43,161 nucleotides of DNA from an uncultured Clostridia bacterium (GCA_938009115.1 CALLHZ010000088.1:1-43161); one strand, 5' to 3'; shown: positions 1 to 8,884, counted from the stretch's first letter. Made by a program: numbers and translations. Notes: generated by a model not told the origin, from the sequence alone.

Positions 1-964
1 AGAGCCCGCCTTCGGCGAGGCGTATCAAATCTTGCCGGCAGATCGCTTCCTCTGCAAAAACGGCGGGCAGGAGCACATCGAATACTGTAGTGGGCATGTG
101 AATGGCTGCCCCCGGGATTCCCAAAATCGCTATGTCGTTTAAATAAGCCACCAGCGTCATATTCCCCGGCTGCGCAGGAACGCCGTGAGACAGGATCCGC
201 GCACCCAGGCCGGCAATGGCCGTCGGTGTCAGATCATCGGGATCCACAGACATGCCGCCTGTTAAGATCAGAAAATCGGCGCCGGCTGCAAGCTGCCGGC
301 TCGCTGTCTCCCGGATCATGCCGATATCATCGTCGCACAGGGCGACGTCCAGGATCCTGCAGGGATATTTCCCAAGCTTCTGCCGTAAAACCGGCTCGAA
401 TCGATCGGTGATCCTGCCGGAATACACTTCCGACCCGGTGATGATCACGCCGACCCTTCGTTCGCGGTATGGCTTGAGATCCAGCAGCTTTGTTTCCCGA
501 CACAGCGCTTCGGCGCGAAGGAGCTGTTCTTCCCGGGTGACCAGCGGCACGATCCGCATGGACGCAAGAGACATGCCCGCCTCTGCGGGATAATGATCCG
601 GCAGCGTGGCGATCGTCAAATCGCCAATGGAATTGATCTCCCGAAGCAGATCCGTATTGACCCGAAACAGGCCGTTCCTGTCTGCGACCAATAGCACTTT
701 CCCTTCCGAGGGTTCCGTATAGTGGGCGCCTGCCACGGAGGCTGCCGCAGCCATGCGCCGGGCTGCGTCTTCTTCGTGGATCTCGCCGGCTTGTTCCTCC
801 CAGACAAAGATCGTCTTTTTTCCCAGATCCAGCAGCCTTGGAATGTCTTCTTCCCGGACCACATGGCCCCGCCGGAAGGCCGGGCCCTTGAATCCGTCTT
901 TCATGGCCGTGATGTCATGACACAGGGCCATACCCTGAGATTGTTCGACAGGTATTTTCTTCAT
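1..964 (-). CDS. Molybdopterin-binding (MoCF_biosynth) protein, 3' end cut by window
   Basis: An open frame on the minus strand begins at ATG 964 and runs off the window start, giving about 320 residues with no stop. The N-terminus reads MKKIPVEQSQGMALCHDIT, as in the family of MogA/MoeA-like proteins that carry an extra N-terminal domain. The central part has the molybdopterin-binding fold signature: GVIITGSEVYSG, then a segment rich in D and E, then ILTGGMSVDPDD and GIPGAAIHMP. Its ATG overlaps the moeA stop (ATGA), so it is translationally coupled as the last visible gene of the mod-moe operon. Known family role: binding molybdopterin or an adenylylated precursor during cofactor synthesis. 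The specific step is not clear from the sequence. Identification of the domain is secure; the exact function is not. Confidence 0.85.
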   Translation of the reverse strand, partial: MKKIPVEQSQGMALCHDITAMKDGFKGPAFRRGHVVREEDIPRLLDLGKKTIFVWEEQAGEIHEEDAARRMAAAASVAGAHYTEPSEGKVLLVADRNGLFRVNTDLLREINSIGDLTIATLPDHYPAEAGMSLASMRIVPLVTREEQLLRAEALCRETKLLDLKPYRERRVGVIITGSEVYSGRITDRFEPVLRQKLGKYPCRILDVALCDDDIGMIRETASRQLAAGADFLILTGGMSVDPDDLTPTAIAGLGARILSHGVPAQPGNMTLVAYLNDIAILGIPGAAIHMPTTVFDVLLPAVFAEEAICRQDLIRLAEGGL

Positions 965-2175
965 AAGAGAAATCCTTTCAGTATCGTTCCTTTTTCCAGG
1001 GCGCCGCTGCCTGCGGGCACAAGGGCCATGACATTGCAGCCGATGGCGCTGCTCAGCACGGCATTTCCCTGCTCCTTTGACAAGATCATTCGAGCCGTCC
1101 CGTCAGATAGATCCAGTGTCCCTCGCAGAAACCGGGTGGTTTTGCTTTTTTTAGGGAAAGGAGCGGCCAAGGTCACCGGGAGCTCTCTTGGAAGCGGTTC
1201 GCGGCAGCCGCACATCTTCCGAAGCGCCGGCAGCACAACTGCGTAAAAATTCGTAAGGGATGAAGCAGGATTTCCCGAAAGCCCGAATAAAAGCTTACCG
1301 TTCAGGGATCCGTAGGCGCAGGCCATTCCCGGCTTCATCGCGACACCGCGGACCAGGACTTCGGCCCCGGCATCTTCCATGGCCGCCGGCGTCATATCAT
1401 AGTCTCCCGCGGATACGCCGCCGGTCATGATGATGCCATCGCAGCTCATGATACCGCTGCGGATCAGATCGGCGATGCTTTGCTTATCGTCCCCGGCCAG
1501 GCCAAGATAATGCGGCACGCACCCGGCTTCTTCGAGGGCTGCTTCCAGCATATAGCGATTGGAATTCCGTATTTTTCCGTACTGTGGGGCTGTGTCGGCC
1601 TCGATCACTTCACTCCCCGTGGACAGGACGCCTATACGGGGTCGCCGCCACACCCGGGGGACGGCGACCCCCTGAGCTGCCAGCGTACCGGCTAGTCCGG
1701 CATCGATCCTGTCGCCTGCGCGGGCAAGAAGCTGTCCCGCTTTCACGTCTTCGCCGGCCCGCACGACAGCCTCGCCGGGCTTTGTTGCCCGGTTGACGGA
1801 AACATAATCTTCGGTGTAAGTTGTTTCTTCGTAAGGGATCACAGCATCTGCGCCTTCGGGGATCGGCGCGCCGGTAAGGATCTTGGCCGCTGTTCCTTGC
1901 GTGATACGGCGGGAGGGGAGCGTCCCCGCAGGGATCTCTTCCAGGATCCTGAGCGCCACCGGCGATTCCGCCGACGCATGGGCTGTGTCTTCTCCGCGGA
2001 AGGCATACCCGTCATAAGCGGACCGGTCAAAGGGTGGAATATTTTCTATTGCCACCAGATCCCCGGCAAGGGTTCTTCCTGCGCAGCAGCTTAAGGGGGC
2101 TGTTTCTGTCTCCAGCGGGCGCGCCATGCTCAGGAGAAGGTCCCTGGCGATCATATATTCCGGGTTGTTCAGCAT
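961..2175 (-). CDS. moeA: Molybdopterin molybdenumtransferase MoeA
   Basis: About 404 residues, the normal MoeA length. MoeA inserts molybdate into adenylylated molybdopterin to make Moco in the cytoplasm. The N-terminal part has the MoeA signature around PPFDRSAYDGYAFRGED; the middle has ILTGAPIPEGADAVIPYE; the MoCF-type domain has GVLSTGSEV and MTGGVSAGDYD; a C-terminal domain IV follows. Two in-frame ATGs are possible, 2184 and 2175. I chose 2175 because an AAAGG lies about 9 nt upstream, whereas 2184 has no spacer. The 2184 ATG would overlap the modC stop as ATGA. It sits between modC and a second molybdopterin-binding gene, so uptake and cofactor assembly are co-expressed. Confidence 0.93.
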   Translation of the reverse strand: MLNNPEYMIARDLLLSMARPLETETAPLSCCAGRTLAGDLVAIENIPPFDRSAYDGYAFRGEDTAHASAESPVALRILEEIPAGTLPSRRITQGTAAKILTGAPIPEGADAVIPYEETTYTEDYVSVNRATKPGEAVVRAGEDVKAGQLLARAGDRIDAGLAGTLAAQGVAVPRVWRRPRIGVLSTGSEVIEADTAPQYGKIRNSNRYMLEAALEEAGCVPHYLGLAGDDKQSIADLIRSGIMSCDGIIMTGGVSAGDYDMTPAAMEDAGAEVLVRGVAMKPGMACAYGSLNGKLLFGLSGNPASSLTNFYAVVLPALRKMCGCREPLPRELPVTLAAPFPKKSKTTRFLRGTLDLSDGTARMILSKEQGNAVLSSAIGCNVMALVPAGSGALEKGTILKGFLL

Positions 2176-2180
2176 GGTTA

Positions 2181-3224
2181 TCATCCTTTCAGCAACATGA
2201 CGGATCCAGGCGGCAGGCTGACCTCGATATACTCGGCCCGGATCCTGTTCCAAGTGGTCTTGTCCAACTCCCATCCGATGGGCTCGGCTGGGTCCTTTCC
2301 TTCGGGGCGCAGCAGAACGGTGCAGGAAAAGGGATTTTCCACTTCCTTGACTACCGTGCAGCGAAACTTGTTTTCCTCGCCGGAGGCCTGTATTTCATGG
2401 GTGCGGATGCCTGCGAAGCTTTCATCCGTTACCTTTTTTTCGACCGCCAATTCGATGCCCCAGTCCAAAGCTTCGATGCGGTGGTCGTTCACTTTCCGTA
2501 TGCGCGAAATATTTTTACAGCCGGTGAGCAAGGCCCCGGTTCTGGTTCTGGGATCCTCAAATACGGCATGCCGGGGGCCGATGGCTTCAACCTGTCCGTT
2601 GTTCATGATGGCGATCCGGTCAGAAAGGCGAAAGACCTCCTTGCGATTATGAGAGACGAGGATCACGGTCTTTCCGAAACGACGGATCACTTGCCGCAGC
2701 TCTTCCTCCATTCGAAAGCGCAGGTGGCTGTCCAGGGCAGAAAAGGGCTCGTCCAGCAACAGGATCCGTGGCTGAGACACCAGTATCCTGGCAAGGGCTA
2801 CTCTTTGCTGCTGTCCGCCGGAAAGCATGGCAGGATAGTGTCCGGCCAGGCCGGCCAGGCCGAAGCTGTCGATGATCCCGGCGATGCTTTTTTCTCTGGC
2901 CGCCGGATCCTTCCCCCGGCGGGCGCCGGCCCGGATGTTTTCCAGAACCGTCATGTTGGGAAACAGCGCGTAATTCTGAAAAATGAGTCCCGCCCGGCGC
3001 TCCTGGGGTGAAAGGTTGATGTCACGCTCTGAGTCATAGAGCGTCACACCGTCCACCACGATTTTCCCCCGGTCGGGCTTTTCGATCCCTGCGATGCATT
3101 TGAGCGTCATGCTTTTGCCGCAGCCCGAGGCGCCCAGGAGCGCCAGGGTTTCATCCGACGCTGTCAGCTCCGCTTTCAGTCGAAAGGAGCCCAGCTTTTT
3201 TTCGATATCGACGAAGAGCGACAT
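2181..3224 (-). CDS. modC: Molybdate ABC transporter ATP-binding protein ModC
   Basis: A 347-residue ABC ATPase that powers molybdate import on the cytoplasmic face. Visible motifs are Walker A GASGCGKS (about residues 32-39), Q-loop region IFQNYALFPNMTV, signature LSGGQQQR, Walker B ILLLDEPFSALD and switch His in LVSHNRKEV. The C-terminal 110 residues match the position of the regulatory TOBE/Mop-like domain of ModC-type ATPases but are divergent. The gene starts 1 nt after the modB stop and runs to the moeA start, so all are cotranscribed. Assignment as ModC rather than a sulfate or iron ATPase rests on the adjacent modA, modB and moeA. Confidence 0.93.
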   Translation of the reverse strand: MSLFVDIEKKLGSFRLKAELTASDETLALLGASGCGKSMTLKCIAGIEKPDRGKIVVDGVTLYDSERDINLSPQERRAGLIFQNYALFPNMTVLENIRAGARRGKDPAAREKSIAGIIDSFGLAGLAGHYPAMLSGGQQQRVALARILVSQPRILLLDEPFSALDSHLRFRMEEELRQVIRRFGKTVILVSHNRKEVFRLSDRIAIMNNGQVEAIGPRHAVFEDPRTRTGALLTGCKNISRIRKVNDHRIEALDWGIELAVEKKVTDESFAGIRTHEIQASGEENKFRCTVVKEVENPFSCTVLLRPEGKDPAEPIGWELDKTTWNRIRAEYIEVSLPPGSVMLLKG

Positions 3225-3225
3225 G

Positions 3226-3921
3226 TCAGGAGCCCCTTCTGTTCTTCGCGATGCGGCCGCCGGTGGTTGTGCCGTTTTTCTCGATCAGGTTGACGGCCAG
3301 AAGAACGACGAAGGAGATCGCCAGATTGATCATCACCCATCGAAAGGCCAGGGCATCGTCGTTGGTACGCCACAGCTGATACACCGTGGTGGATACGGTG
3401 GCCGTAGTCCCTGGGATATAGCCGGCCACCATGCTGGTGGCGCCATATTCTCCAAGGGCCCTGGCGAACGCCAGCACCGTGCCGGCCAGGATGCCCGGCC
3501 TGCAGCAAGGCATGCGGATCCGCCAGAAAATATAGGTGTCGGACAGCCCCATGGACTGGCCGGAGTAGGCCAGTGTCTCATCGAAGGCTTCAAAAGCGCC
3601 CCGGGCGGTCCGGTACATCAACGGAAATATGACGACCGCGGTGGCAAAGACCGCCGACCACCAGGTCATGGTGAGCCTTGTTCCAAAGACATCCAGAAAC
3701 CAGGCGCCGAAAAACCGGTTGGGGCCAAGCAGCCGCAGGAGCAAATAGCCGATCACGGTGGGAGGCAATACCAAAGGCAATGTCAGCGCCACATCCAGAA
3801 GTCCCTTCACTGCCGGCGGTGTTTTTGCGATGTAATAGGCTGCGGCCAAGCCGGCGAAAAAGATGATCGATGTACTGATACCTGCGATCCGCAGAGAATT
3901 CAGCAGCGGAAACCAATCCAT
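3226..3921 (-). CDS. modB: Molybdate ABC transporter permease ModB
   Basis: A 231-residue inner-membrane permease with about five hydrophobic segments. The cytoplasmic EAA loop that contacts ModC is visible as DETLAYSGQSMGLSDTYIFW, with ARALGEYGATSMVAG after it, the typical molybdate/sulfate permease pattern. The PLVLPPTVIGYLLL segment is also characteristic of ModB. It lies 10 nt downstream of modA and 1 nt upstream of modC. Length matches the family (about 220-230 residues). Confidence 0.93.
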   Translation of the reverse strand: MDWFPLLNSLRIAGISTSIIFFAGLAAAYYIAKTPPAVKGLLDVALTLPLVLPPTVIGYLLLRLLGPNRFFGAWFLDVFGTRLTMTWWSAVFATAVVIFPLMYRTARGAFEAFDETLAYSGQSMGLSDTYIFWRIRMPCCRPGILAGTVLAFARALGEYGATSMVAGYIPGTTATVSTTVYQLWRTNDDALAFRWVMINLAISFVVLLAVNLIEKNGTTTGGRIAKNRRGS

Positions 3922-3931
3922 ACAAACCGCC

Positions 3932-4768
3932 TTAAAGAATGGGCGTAAAGCCCGCGGAACGGAAGACGGCGGAAGCCGCTTCGCTGCGAAGGAAATCGAG
4001 AAATGCCAGGGCTGCGTCCTTGTTGGAGGACGTATTCATAACGGCTGCAGGATAGACGACCCGGCCGCACATCTCTGCAGTTGCCGTATCTGCAACGGTC
4101 AGGTTTGCGGCTGTCGCATCCGTGGCATAGACGATCCCGCAGTCCACCACAGACTCGTGGATATGGGTGACGATCTCTTTGACGTTGGAGCCGTAGGTAA
4201 TGGTTCCTGCCGCGGCCAGCGCGGCTTCGTCCAGCTCCAGCCAAGTCAGGATCTTCTGCGCATACTGGCCCACGGGTACGTCGGCATTGCCCATGGACAG
4301 CAGAACGTTTCCGTTTTCCAGGGCATTTTTCATATCCTGAAAGGTGTGGATGTCCGCCGGGTCATCATCGGGGACAGCCAGAACGACTTTGTTCTCCAAC
4401 AGGTCGATGCGGCTATCCTGCAGTACGTGGTCCAGCCTGTCCGGATTTTTTTCTGATCCTGCGGCGACGTCCAGTCCATCCATCTGCTTTTGACCGGCAG
4501 AGATGAACACGTCGCAAAGTGCGCCTTCCTCGATCTGGGTCTTGAGTGTGCCGGAAGAGTCAAAGTTGAACGATACTTTGACAGCTTCATTTTCTTCCAC
4601 ATATATTTCACCGATCTCCGTGAGCGTTTCGGTCATCGACGCCGCCGCAAAGATCATCAATTCCGTTGTCTCTTGCCCTGTATTTTCAGACGCCGTCGGC
4701 GCGCCGCAGCCGGCGAGGCTCATGATCATCAGGAAAGTGATGATCATGAAGATAAGCTTGTGTTTCAA
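3932..4768 (-). CDS. modA: Molybdate-binding lipoprotein ModA
   Basis: A 278-residue substrate-binding protein, anchored as a lipoprotein. I chose the TTG start at 4768 because GGAG lies 7 nt upstream and the resulting N-terminus is a proper signal peptide: MKHKLIF, a hydrophobic core, then lipobox SLAGC. The mature protein begins its fold with LMIFAAASMTETLTEI, the classic ModA start with the Ser ligand, followed by FNFDSSGTLKTQIEEG and DVFISAGQKQMD, and later the GIVYATDA hinge. It binds molybdate (or tungstate) outside the membrane and delivers it to ModB. First gene of the minus-strand operon, behind a long regulatory leader. Tungstate specificity cannot be excluded. Confidence 0.93.
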   Translation of the reverse strand: MKHKLIFMIITFLMIMSLAGCGAPTASENTGQETTELMIFAAASMTETLTEIGEIYVEENEAVKVSFNFDSSGTLKTQIEEGALCDVFISAGQKQMDGLDVAAGSEKNPDRLDHVLQDSRIDLLENKVVLAVPDDDPADIHTFQDMKNALENGNVLLSMGNADVPVGQYAQKILTWLELDEAALAAAGTITYGSNVKEIVTHIHESVVDCGIVYATDATAANLTVADTATAEMCGRVVYPAAVMNTSSNKDAALAFLDFLRSEAASAVFRSAGFTPIL

Positions 4769-4794
4769 GATGATTCTCCAATTCTGTTGCTGCA

Positions 4795-4824
4795 AAAGAA
4801 AAATCCGCACCCTCAGGGATACGG
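4795..4824 (-). terminator. Leader terminator hairpin upstream of modA
   Basis: On the minus strand a stem CCGTATCCC / GGGTGCGG with a TGA loop (one bulge, one G-U pair) is followed by ATTTTTCTTTT. It lies between the riboswitch-like element and the modA start, where a terminator-type expression platform would be expected. Confidence 0.6.
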
Positions 4825-4867
4825 ACGACAACAACAAGCAGGGCAACAGCTCTGCGCATCGATGGGA

Positions 4868-4976
4868 TCCGTCTCCTTTTCAATGAGGAAGGCCGATCTG
4901 TTTCCGGACGCGACCCTGAACCGGTTTCCCGGTACGGCCTCAATCCCATAGCGTTGCCGTAGGGAGTAAGGCTCGA
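4868..4976 (-). promoter_or_regulatory. Candidate Moco riboswitch in the modA leader
   Basis: The leader from the promoter to modA is about 215 nt. In it, minus strand, ACGGC (about 4957) pairs with GCCGT (about 4937), and a perfect hairpin ACCGG-GAAA-CCGGT with a GNRA loop lies at about 4920-4933. A second GGAAAC follows at about 4909. From memory this order (CUCC, ACGGC, GAGGCCGU, CCGGGAAACCGG, GGUCGC, GGCCUUCC) resembles the Moco RNA motif known upstream of molybdate transport and Moco genes. I could not run a covariance search. A terminator follows at 4795-4824, so cofactor excess would be expected to switch off the operon. Confidence 0.62.
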
Positions 4977-4986
4977 AGACAGGGAC

Positions 4987-5016
4987 ATTGTACCATGTCG
5001 AGGAAAAAATCGTCAA
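4987..5016 (-). promoter_or_regulatory. Sigma-A promoter of the mod operon
   Basis: Minus-strand -35 TTGACG (5011-5016) and -10 TACAAT (4987-4992) with an 18-bp spacer. Transcription should start near 4980, leaving the riboswitch-like element at the 5' end of the RNA. Confidence 0.7.
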
Positions 5017-5034
5017 TAGGCGATCGGCCTTTGC

Positions 5035-5063
5035 TTGCCATGGACGCTGTGCCTTGCTATAAT
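5035..5063 (+). promoter_or_regulatory. Sigma-A promoter of the ACT/UPF0210 operon
   Basis: -35 TTGCCA (5035-5040), 17-bp spacer, -10 TATAAT (5058-5063) with an upstream TG (extended -10). It is divergent from, and close to, the mod promoter. Confidence 0.78.
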
Positions 5064-5090
5064 AGGTCCATTATTCTTAAAGGAGGCAGT

Positions 5091-5360
5091 ATGAAAGCAT
5101 TAGTAACAGTCATCGGCCGGGACCGGGTCGGCATCATCGGGGGCGTGTGCAGCGAGCTGGCCCGCCACGGGGTCAATATTCTGGATATCCGCCAAACCGT
5201 GATGCAGACATTTTTCACGATGATGATGATCGTGGACCTGACCGGTTCAGCTCTGGCGATCGAAGCCCTTGCCGACCGCATGGAGGCCTATGGAAAAGAG
5301 CAGGATCTTGAGATCCGGCTCCAGCGCACCGACCTCTTCGACGCCATGCATCAGATCTAG
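5091..5360 (+). CDS. ACT domain-containing protein (UPF0237 family)
   Basis: An 89-residue single ACT domain. It begins MKALVTVIGRDRVGIIGGV, the family pattern in which a beta strand leads to the Arg-Val-Gly-Ile ligand-binding turn, followed by ILDIRQTVMQTFFTMMMIVD. ACT domains of this type bind small ligands, usually amino acids, and act as regulators; the ligand here is unknown. The start at 5091 is set by AAGGAGG 5-6 nt upstream and by the promoter; an earlier in-frame start would precede the promoter. The stop codon overlaps the ribosome binding site of the UPF0210 gene. The ACT-UPF0210 pair is a common conserved arrangement in Firmicutes. Confidence 0.9.
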   Translation: MKALVTVIGRDRVGIIGGVCSELARHGVNILDIRQTVMQTFFTMMMIVDLTGSALAIEALADRMEAYGKEQDLEIRLQRTDLFDAMHQI

Positions 5361-5370
5361 GAGGCCCGAC

Positions 5371-6725
5371 ATGTTGAATACACAAAACATATTGAAAACC
5401 ATGGAGATGATCGACCAGCAGCACCTGGATATCCGGACGGTCACGATGGGGATATCTCTCATGGACTGTATCGACGCTGATGCAACGCGCTGCTGCGAAA
5501 AGATCTATGACAAGATCACCAGCCGGGCCTCTGGCCTGGTCCGCACAGTGGAGGCCGTGCAGCGGGAATATGGAGTGCCTATCGTCAATAAGCGAATCTC
5601 CGTCACTCCTGTAGCCCTGCTCACCCAAGCTGCCGGCGGCGACTGCGCGGCCTATGCGGTTGCCCTGGACCGGGCGGCCAAGGCCTGCGGTGTGGATTTT
5701 ATCGGAGGATTCAGCGCCCTGGTCCATAAAGGCTACACCGAAGGCGAGCGCCGGTTTATCGAATCTCTGCCCGAAGCGCTGGCGCAACGGATCTGGTCTG
5801 CGCCAGCGTCAATGTGGCTTCCACTCGATCGGGCATCAATATGGACGCTGTAGGCCAGATGGGTCGGGCGATCAGGGCGATCGCCGAAGCGACGGCATCG
5901 GCGCCCTGTTCCGGCTGTGCCCGGTTCGTGGTCTTTGCCAACGCCGTAGAAGACAACCCGTTTATGGCTGGCGCTTTTCATGGCGTGGGTGAACCCGAAT
6001 GCGTCATCAATGTAGGCGTTTCCGGTCCCGGAGTCGTCAAGCATGCTCTGGAATCCGTGCCGGGCCAACCCTTCGATGTGGTTGCCGAAACCGTCAAGCG
6101 AACGGCTTTTCAGATCACACGGATGGGACAGCTGGTGGCTTCGGAAGTGTCCCGCAGGCTGGGTGTTCCCTTTGGCATCGTGGATCTGTCTTTGGCGCCT
6201 ACGCCGGCGGTGGGGGACAGCGTGGCCCGGATCCTGGAAGAAATGGGTCTTGAAGTCTGCGGCACCCACGGTACCACGGCGGCCCTGGCGCTCCTCAACG
6301 ACGCTGTTAAAAAAGGCGGCGTCATGGCATCCTCCCATGTGGGCGGCCTTTCCGGCGCTTTCATACCTGTGTCGGAGGATGAAGGGATGATCGAAGCTGC
6401 CGCCCGGGGCGTCCTGACGCTGGAAAAACTGGAGGCTATGACCTGTGTGTGTTCCGTAGGCCTGGATATGATCGCCGTGCCCGGCGACACCCCTGCTGAG
6501 ACGCTATCGGCGATCATCGCCGACGAAGCGGCCATCGGCGTGGTGAACAACAAGACAACAGCCGTTCGTATTATTCCCGCTCTTGGAAAAAAAGTAGGAG
6601 ATCAAGTGAATTTTGGTGGTTTATTGGGATATGCGCCGGTAATTGCCGTGCATGCCGAAAGCAGTGCGGCGTTTATTGAAAGAGGCGGAAGAATTCCGGC
6701 GCCCTTGCACAGTCTGCGAAATTAA
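5371..6725 (+). pseudogene. UPF0210 (DUF711) family protein, single-base frameshift
   Basis: Start ATG 5371 has TAGGAGG 5 nt upstream. The first frame encodes MLNTQNILKTMEMI through EALAQ and then turns into nonsense ending at about 5853. The correct frame resumes immediately as TDLVCASVNVASTRSGINMDAVGQMG and continues to 6725. Adding one A to the AA at 5786-5787 (CAACGG to CAAACGG) restores a single 451-residue protein, the usual UPF0210 length. Conserved blocks are RTVTMGISLMDC, FIGGFSALVHKG, NVGVSGPGVV, GTHGTTAALALLNDAVKKGG and ALGKKVGDQVNFGGLLG. Function of the family is not established; it is normally paired with the ACT protein found upstream. Either a sequencing/assembly error or a very recent inactivation; the rest of the gene is undamaged. 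Confidence 0.88.
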
Positions 6726-6791
6726 TATGTACTTGAGTGGCCGGTGTATCGGTCAGTGGGCGCTGATCACTGTAAAATACAGGAAGAGCCA

Positions 6792-6821
6792 TTGACAAAT
6801 CCGGGAAACGTCCTATATTAT
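6792..6821 (+). promoter_or_regulatory. Sigma-A promoter for the SLH protein gene
   Basis: Perfect -35 TTGACA (6792-6797). The -10 is either TATATT (6814-6819, spacer 16) or TATTAT (6816-6821, spacer 18). It leaves a 5' leader of about 95 nt before the 6921 start. Confidence 0.7.
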
Positions 6822-6920
6822 AAAGTGTAATCAACATCCTGCCAGAAGGATTTCTTGTATGTGACATTCAATGCTATGCTTGCTATATAATTTTGCAGTA
6901 GGACTACGGAGGGAATGAAT

Positions 6921-8822
6921 ATGTTCAAAAGAAAAATGATCTTGGTCGCATTGGCGCTTGCCCTTGTGATCGGCGGGATTCCGGGTATTTTTGCCCAGGA
7001 AGCTGCGGCGGCCGGCAGTCAGGCGGTGTTCAAAGACATGCCCGGTGAGAGCCATTGGTCGTTCTCTTCCCTGAATGCTGCGGTTGTAAACGGACTGTTG
7101 AACGGATTTGAGCTGAACGACGGCACCTACATCAAGCCGGAAGCAGCGCTCACCCGGGCTCAGATGGCTGCTATCGTCAACCGGGCTTTCGGGGCCCAGG
7201 CTGCGGCGTCTCTGACCGGTATTACGGATGTTCCTTCCTATGCATGGTATGCCGGCGAAATGGCCAAGGCCATTCAGATGGGGACTTTCATGCGCGATGC
7301 AACGATGCGTCCCAACGACAGCATCACCCGGCAGGAGGCCTTCGTCGTTCTGGCCAGGGCATTCAAGCTGAAAGACAGCGGAACGTCATATGTCCCGCTG
7401 AACGCATTCTCAGATAAAGCGCAAGTTGCAGCCTGGGCTCAGGCTGAACTGAGCGCCATGACAGCGGCCGGATATGTGGAAGGTTCCGGCGGAATGCTTC
7501 ATCCCAAAGATACCATCACCAGAGCGGAATTCGCTAAGGTCATGGATAATATGGTCAAGCAGTATATCGATGTTGCCGGAACATACACAGAGGTTGCCGA
7601 AAAAGGCAACGTGGTCATTCGGGTGCCCGGCGTTACGCTGGACGGCGTGAGCATCGACGGGGATCTGGTGATCGGCGACGGCGTGGGAGACGGCGATGCC
7701 ATCCTTAAGAATATCACGGTGGAAGGTCGCGCGGTCATTCGCGGCGGCGGCGAGAACTCTGTTAAGTTCATTGGCTCCGCCACTGATGTCAAAAATATCG
7801 TCATTGCCCGTGGCGCCGACGGACGGGTACGCATTCTGACCCAGGACGGCGCAGTGCTGGCGGAAGCGGAAGTGGATGGAGACAGCGATGTCATTCTGGA
7901 AGGCGAGTTCGAAAGCGTGACCGTGCTTTCCGAGAATGTTACGGTGACGGCGCAGAATGCCACAATTGCTGATGTGGCGGTCCAGGGGGCCAACTCCAAC
8001 GTGATCCTGAGCGGCACCACCACCGTTACGACAGTGACTGTCAGCGGCGCGGCATCCAGCGTCACAGTGCAGAGCGGCGCTACTGTTGAAACAGTTCAGA
8101 TCGCAGCTCCCTCAGTCACGGTTTCCGGCGAAGGCACCGTAGAAACTGTGGAAGTGCAGGCCGGAGGTTCCGGCGCGGCTGTCAATACAGCTAATACAGA
8201 GCTTACCGTTTCCAGCGGCGTAAGTAATGTCACCGTCGGGGATACTGTCGTCGAAGGCGGCACCACAGTGGTGACCAACGACGACGGTGACGACGTGACT
8301 GTAGTGCCGCCCACCGGCGGCGGCGGATCCACAACACCGGCCATGGCAATCAGCATCGAAGAAGTCGCTGTCAGCGGCACGCCGGTGTCTCCTGCGGGCG
8401 GCGTTTACATCATTCCCGGCGCGGCAACCAAGGACAATACGTCCATCGATGTGGCCATCTCCAACACAAGGACCGGAAATTACAACGTGAGCCTGACGAT
8501 CAAGAATGCCGCCAACCAGACTGTGGCCTATGCGGCTTCCACCGGACTGGCAAAGCAGTACCTGGACGCGTTGGATGTGTTCGGCGGCGTCACCTTCACC
8601 GATATCGCCAACATGTTCGACAGGCTTGGGGACGCTCCTTCCGGATACTATTTGAATGCTGCAGGAATCCAGGTTCCGGGAAGCACGCTGAGCGCGTTCC
8701 AGGATTCGATCCAGGCATCCTTCGACCGGATGAGCAACGGCGAAGTCTACTCCGTTACCGTCGCCTTCAGCGGCGCCGCGTCTGCAACGCTTACCTTCCA
8801 GGTGCAAAAGAACATTATTTAA
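6921..8822 (+). CDS. SLH-domain surface protein with beta-repeat stalk
   Basis: 633 residues. A Sec signal peptide (MFKRKMILVALALALVIGG, cleavage likely near AQEAAAAG) is followed by three SLH domains at about residues 35-90, 95-145 and 155-210, each with the family pattern FxDxxxxHW...A...G and ITRAEFAKV-like ends. SLH domains bind pyruvylated secondary cell-wall polymers, so the protein sits in the S-layer. Residues about 215-450 are Thr/Val/Gly-rich short repeats (such as ITVEGRAVIRGGG and VTVSGAASSVTV) expected to form a beta-helix. A Gly-rich linker (PPTGGGGSTTP) leads to a unique C-terminal domain of about 155 residues that I do not recognise. ATG 6921 was chosen over 6915 because GGAGG is 8 nt upstream of it. 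It precedes a polysaccharide-control cluster. Confidence 0.85.
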   Translation: MFKRKMILVALALALVIGGIPGIFAQEAAAAGSQAVFKDMPGESHWSFSSLNAAVVNGLLNGFELNDGTYIKPEAALTRAQMAAIVNRAFGAQAAASLTGITDVPSYAWYAGEMAKAIQMGTFMRDATMRPNDSITRQEAFVVLARAFKLKDSGTSYVPLNAFSDKAQVAAWAQAELSAMTAAGYVEGSGGMLHPKDTITRAEFAKVMDNMVKQYIDVAGTYTEVAEKGNVVIRVPGVTLDGVSIDGDLVIGDGVGDGDAILKNITVEGRAVIRGGGENSVKFIGSATDVKNIVIARGADGRVRILTQDGAVLAEAEVDGDSDVILEGEFESVTVLSENVTVTAQNATIADVAVQGANSNVILSGTTTVTTVTVSGAASSVTVQSGATVETVQIAAPSVTVSGEGTVETVEVQAGGSGAAVNTANTELTVSSGVSNVTVGDTVVEGGTTVVTNDDGDDVTVVPPTGGGGSTTPAMAISIEEVAVSGTPVSPAGGVYIIPGAATKDNTSIDVAISNTRTGNYNVSLTIKNAANQTVAYAASTGLAKQYLDALDVFGGVTFTDIANMFDRLGDAPSGYYLNAAGIQVPGSTLSAFQDSIQASFDRMSNGEVYSVTVAFSGAASATLTFQVQKNII

Positions 8823-8856
8823 GAATAACGTTAATTCACAGCAGAACAGATTTGAC

Positions 8857-8884
8857 AAAGGGGTGGGCGCCTGCCCGCCCCTTT
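8857..8884 (+). terminator. Terminator-like GC hairpin
   Basis: A 12-bp stem (AAAGGGGTGGGC / GCCCGCCCCTTT, one T-G pair, 4-nt loop) lies in the 81-nt gap after the SLH gene. There is no T-run beyond the stem, so it may be a partial terminator or an RNA-stability hairpin that lowers expression of the following genes relative to the abundant S-layer-type protein. Confidence 0.5.

Noticed and set aside
2034..3011. Plus-strand open frame of 325 codons
   Set aside because: It lies antisense to modC and moeA, which have clear motifs; low-complexity composition and no ribosome binding site.
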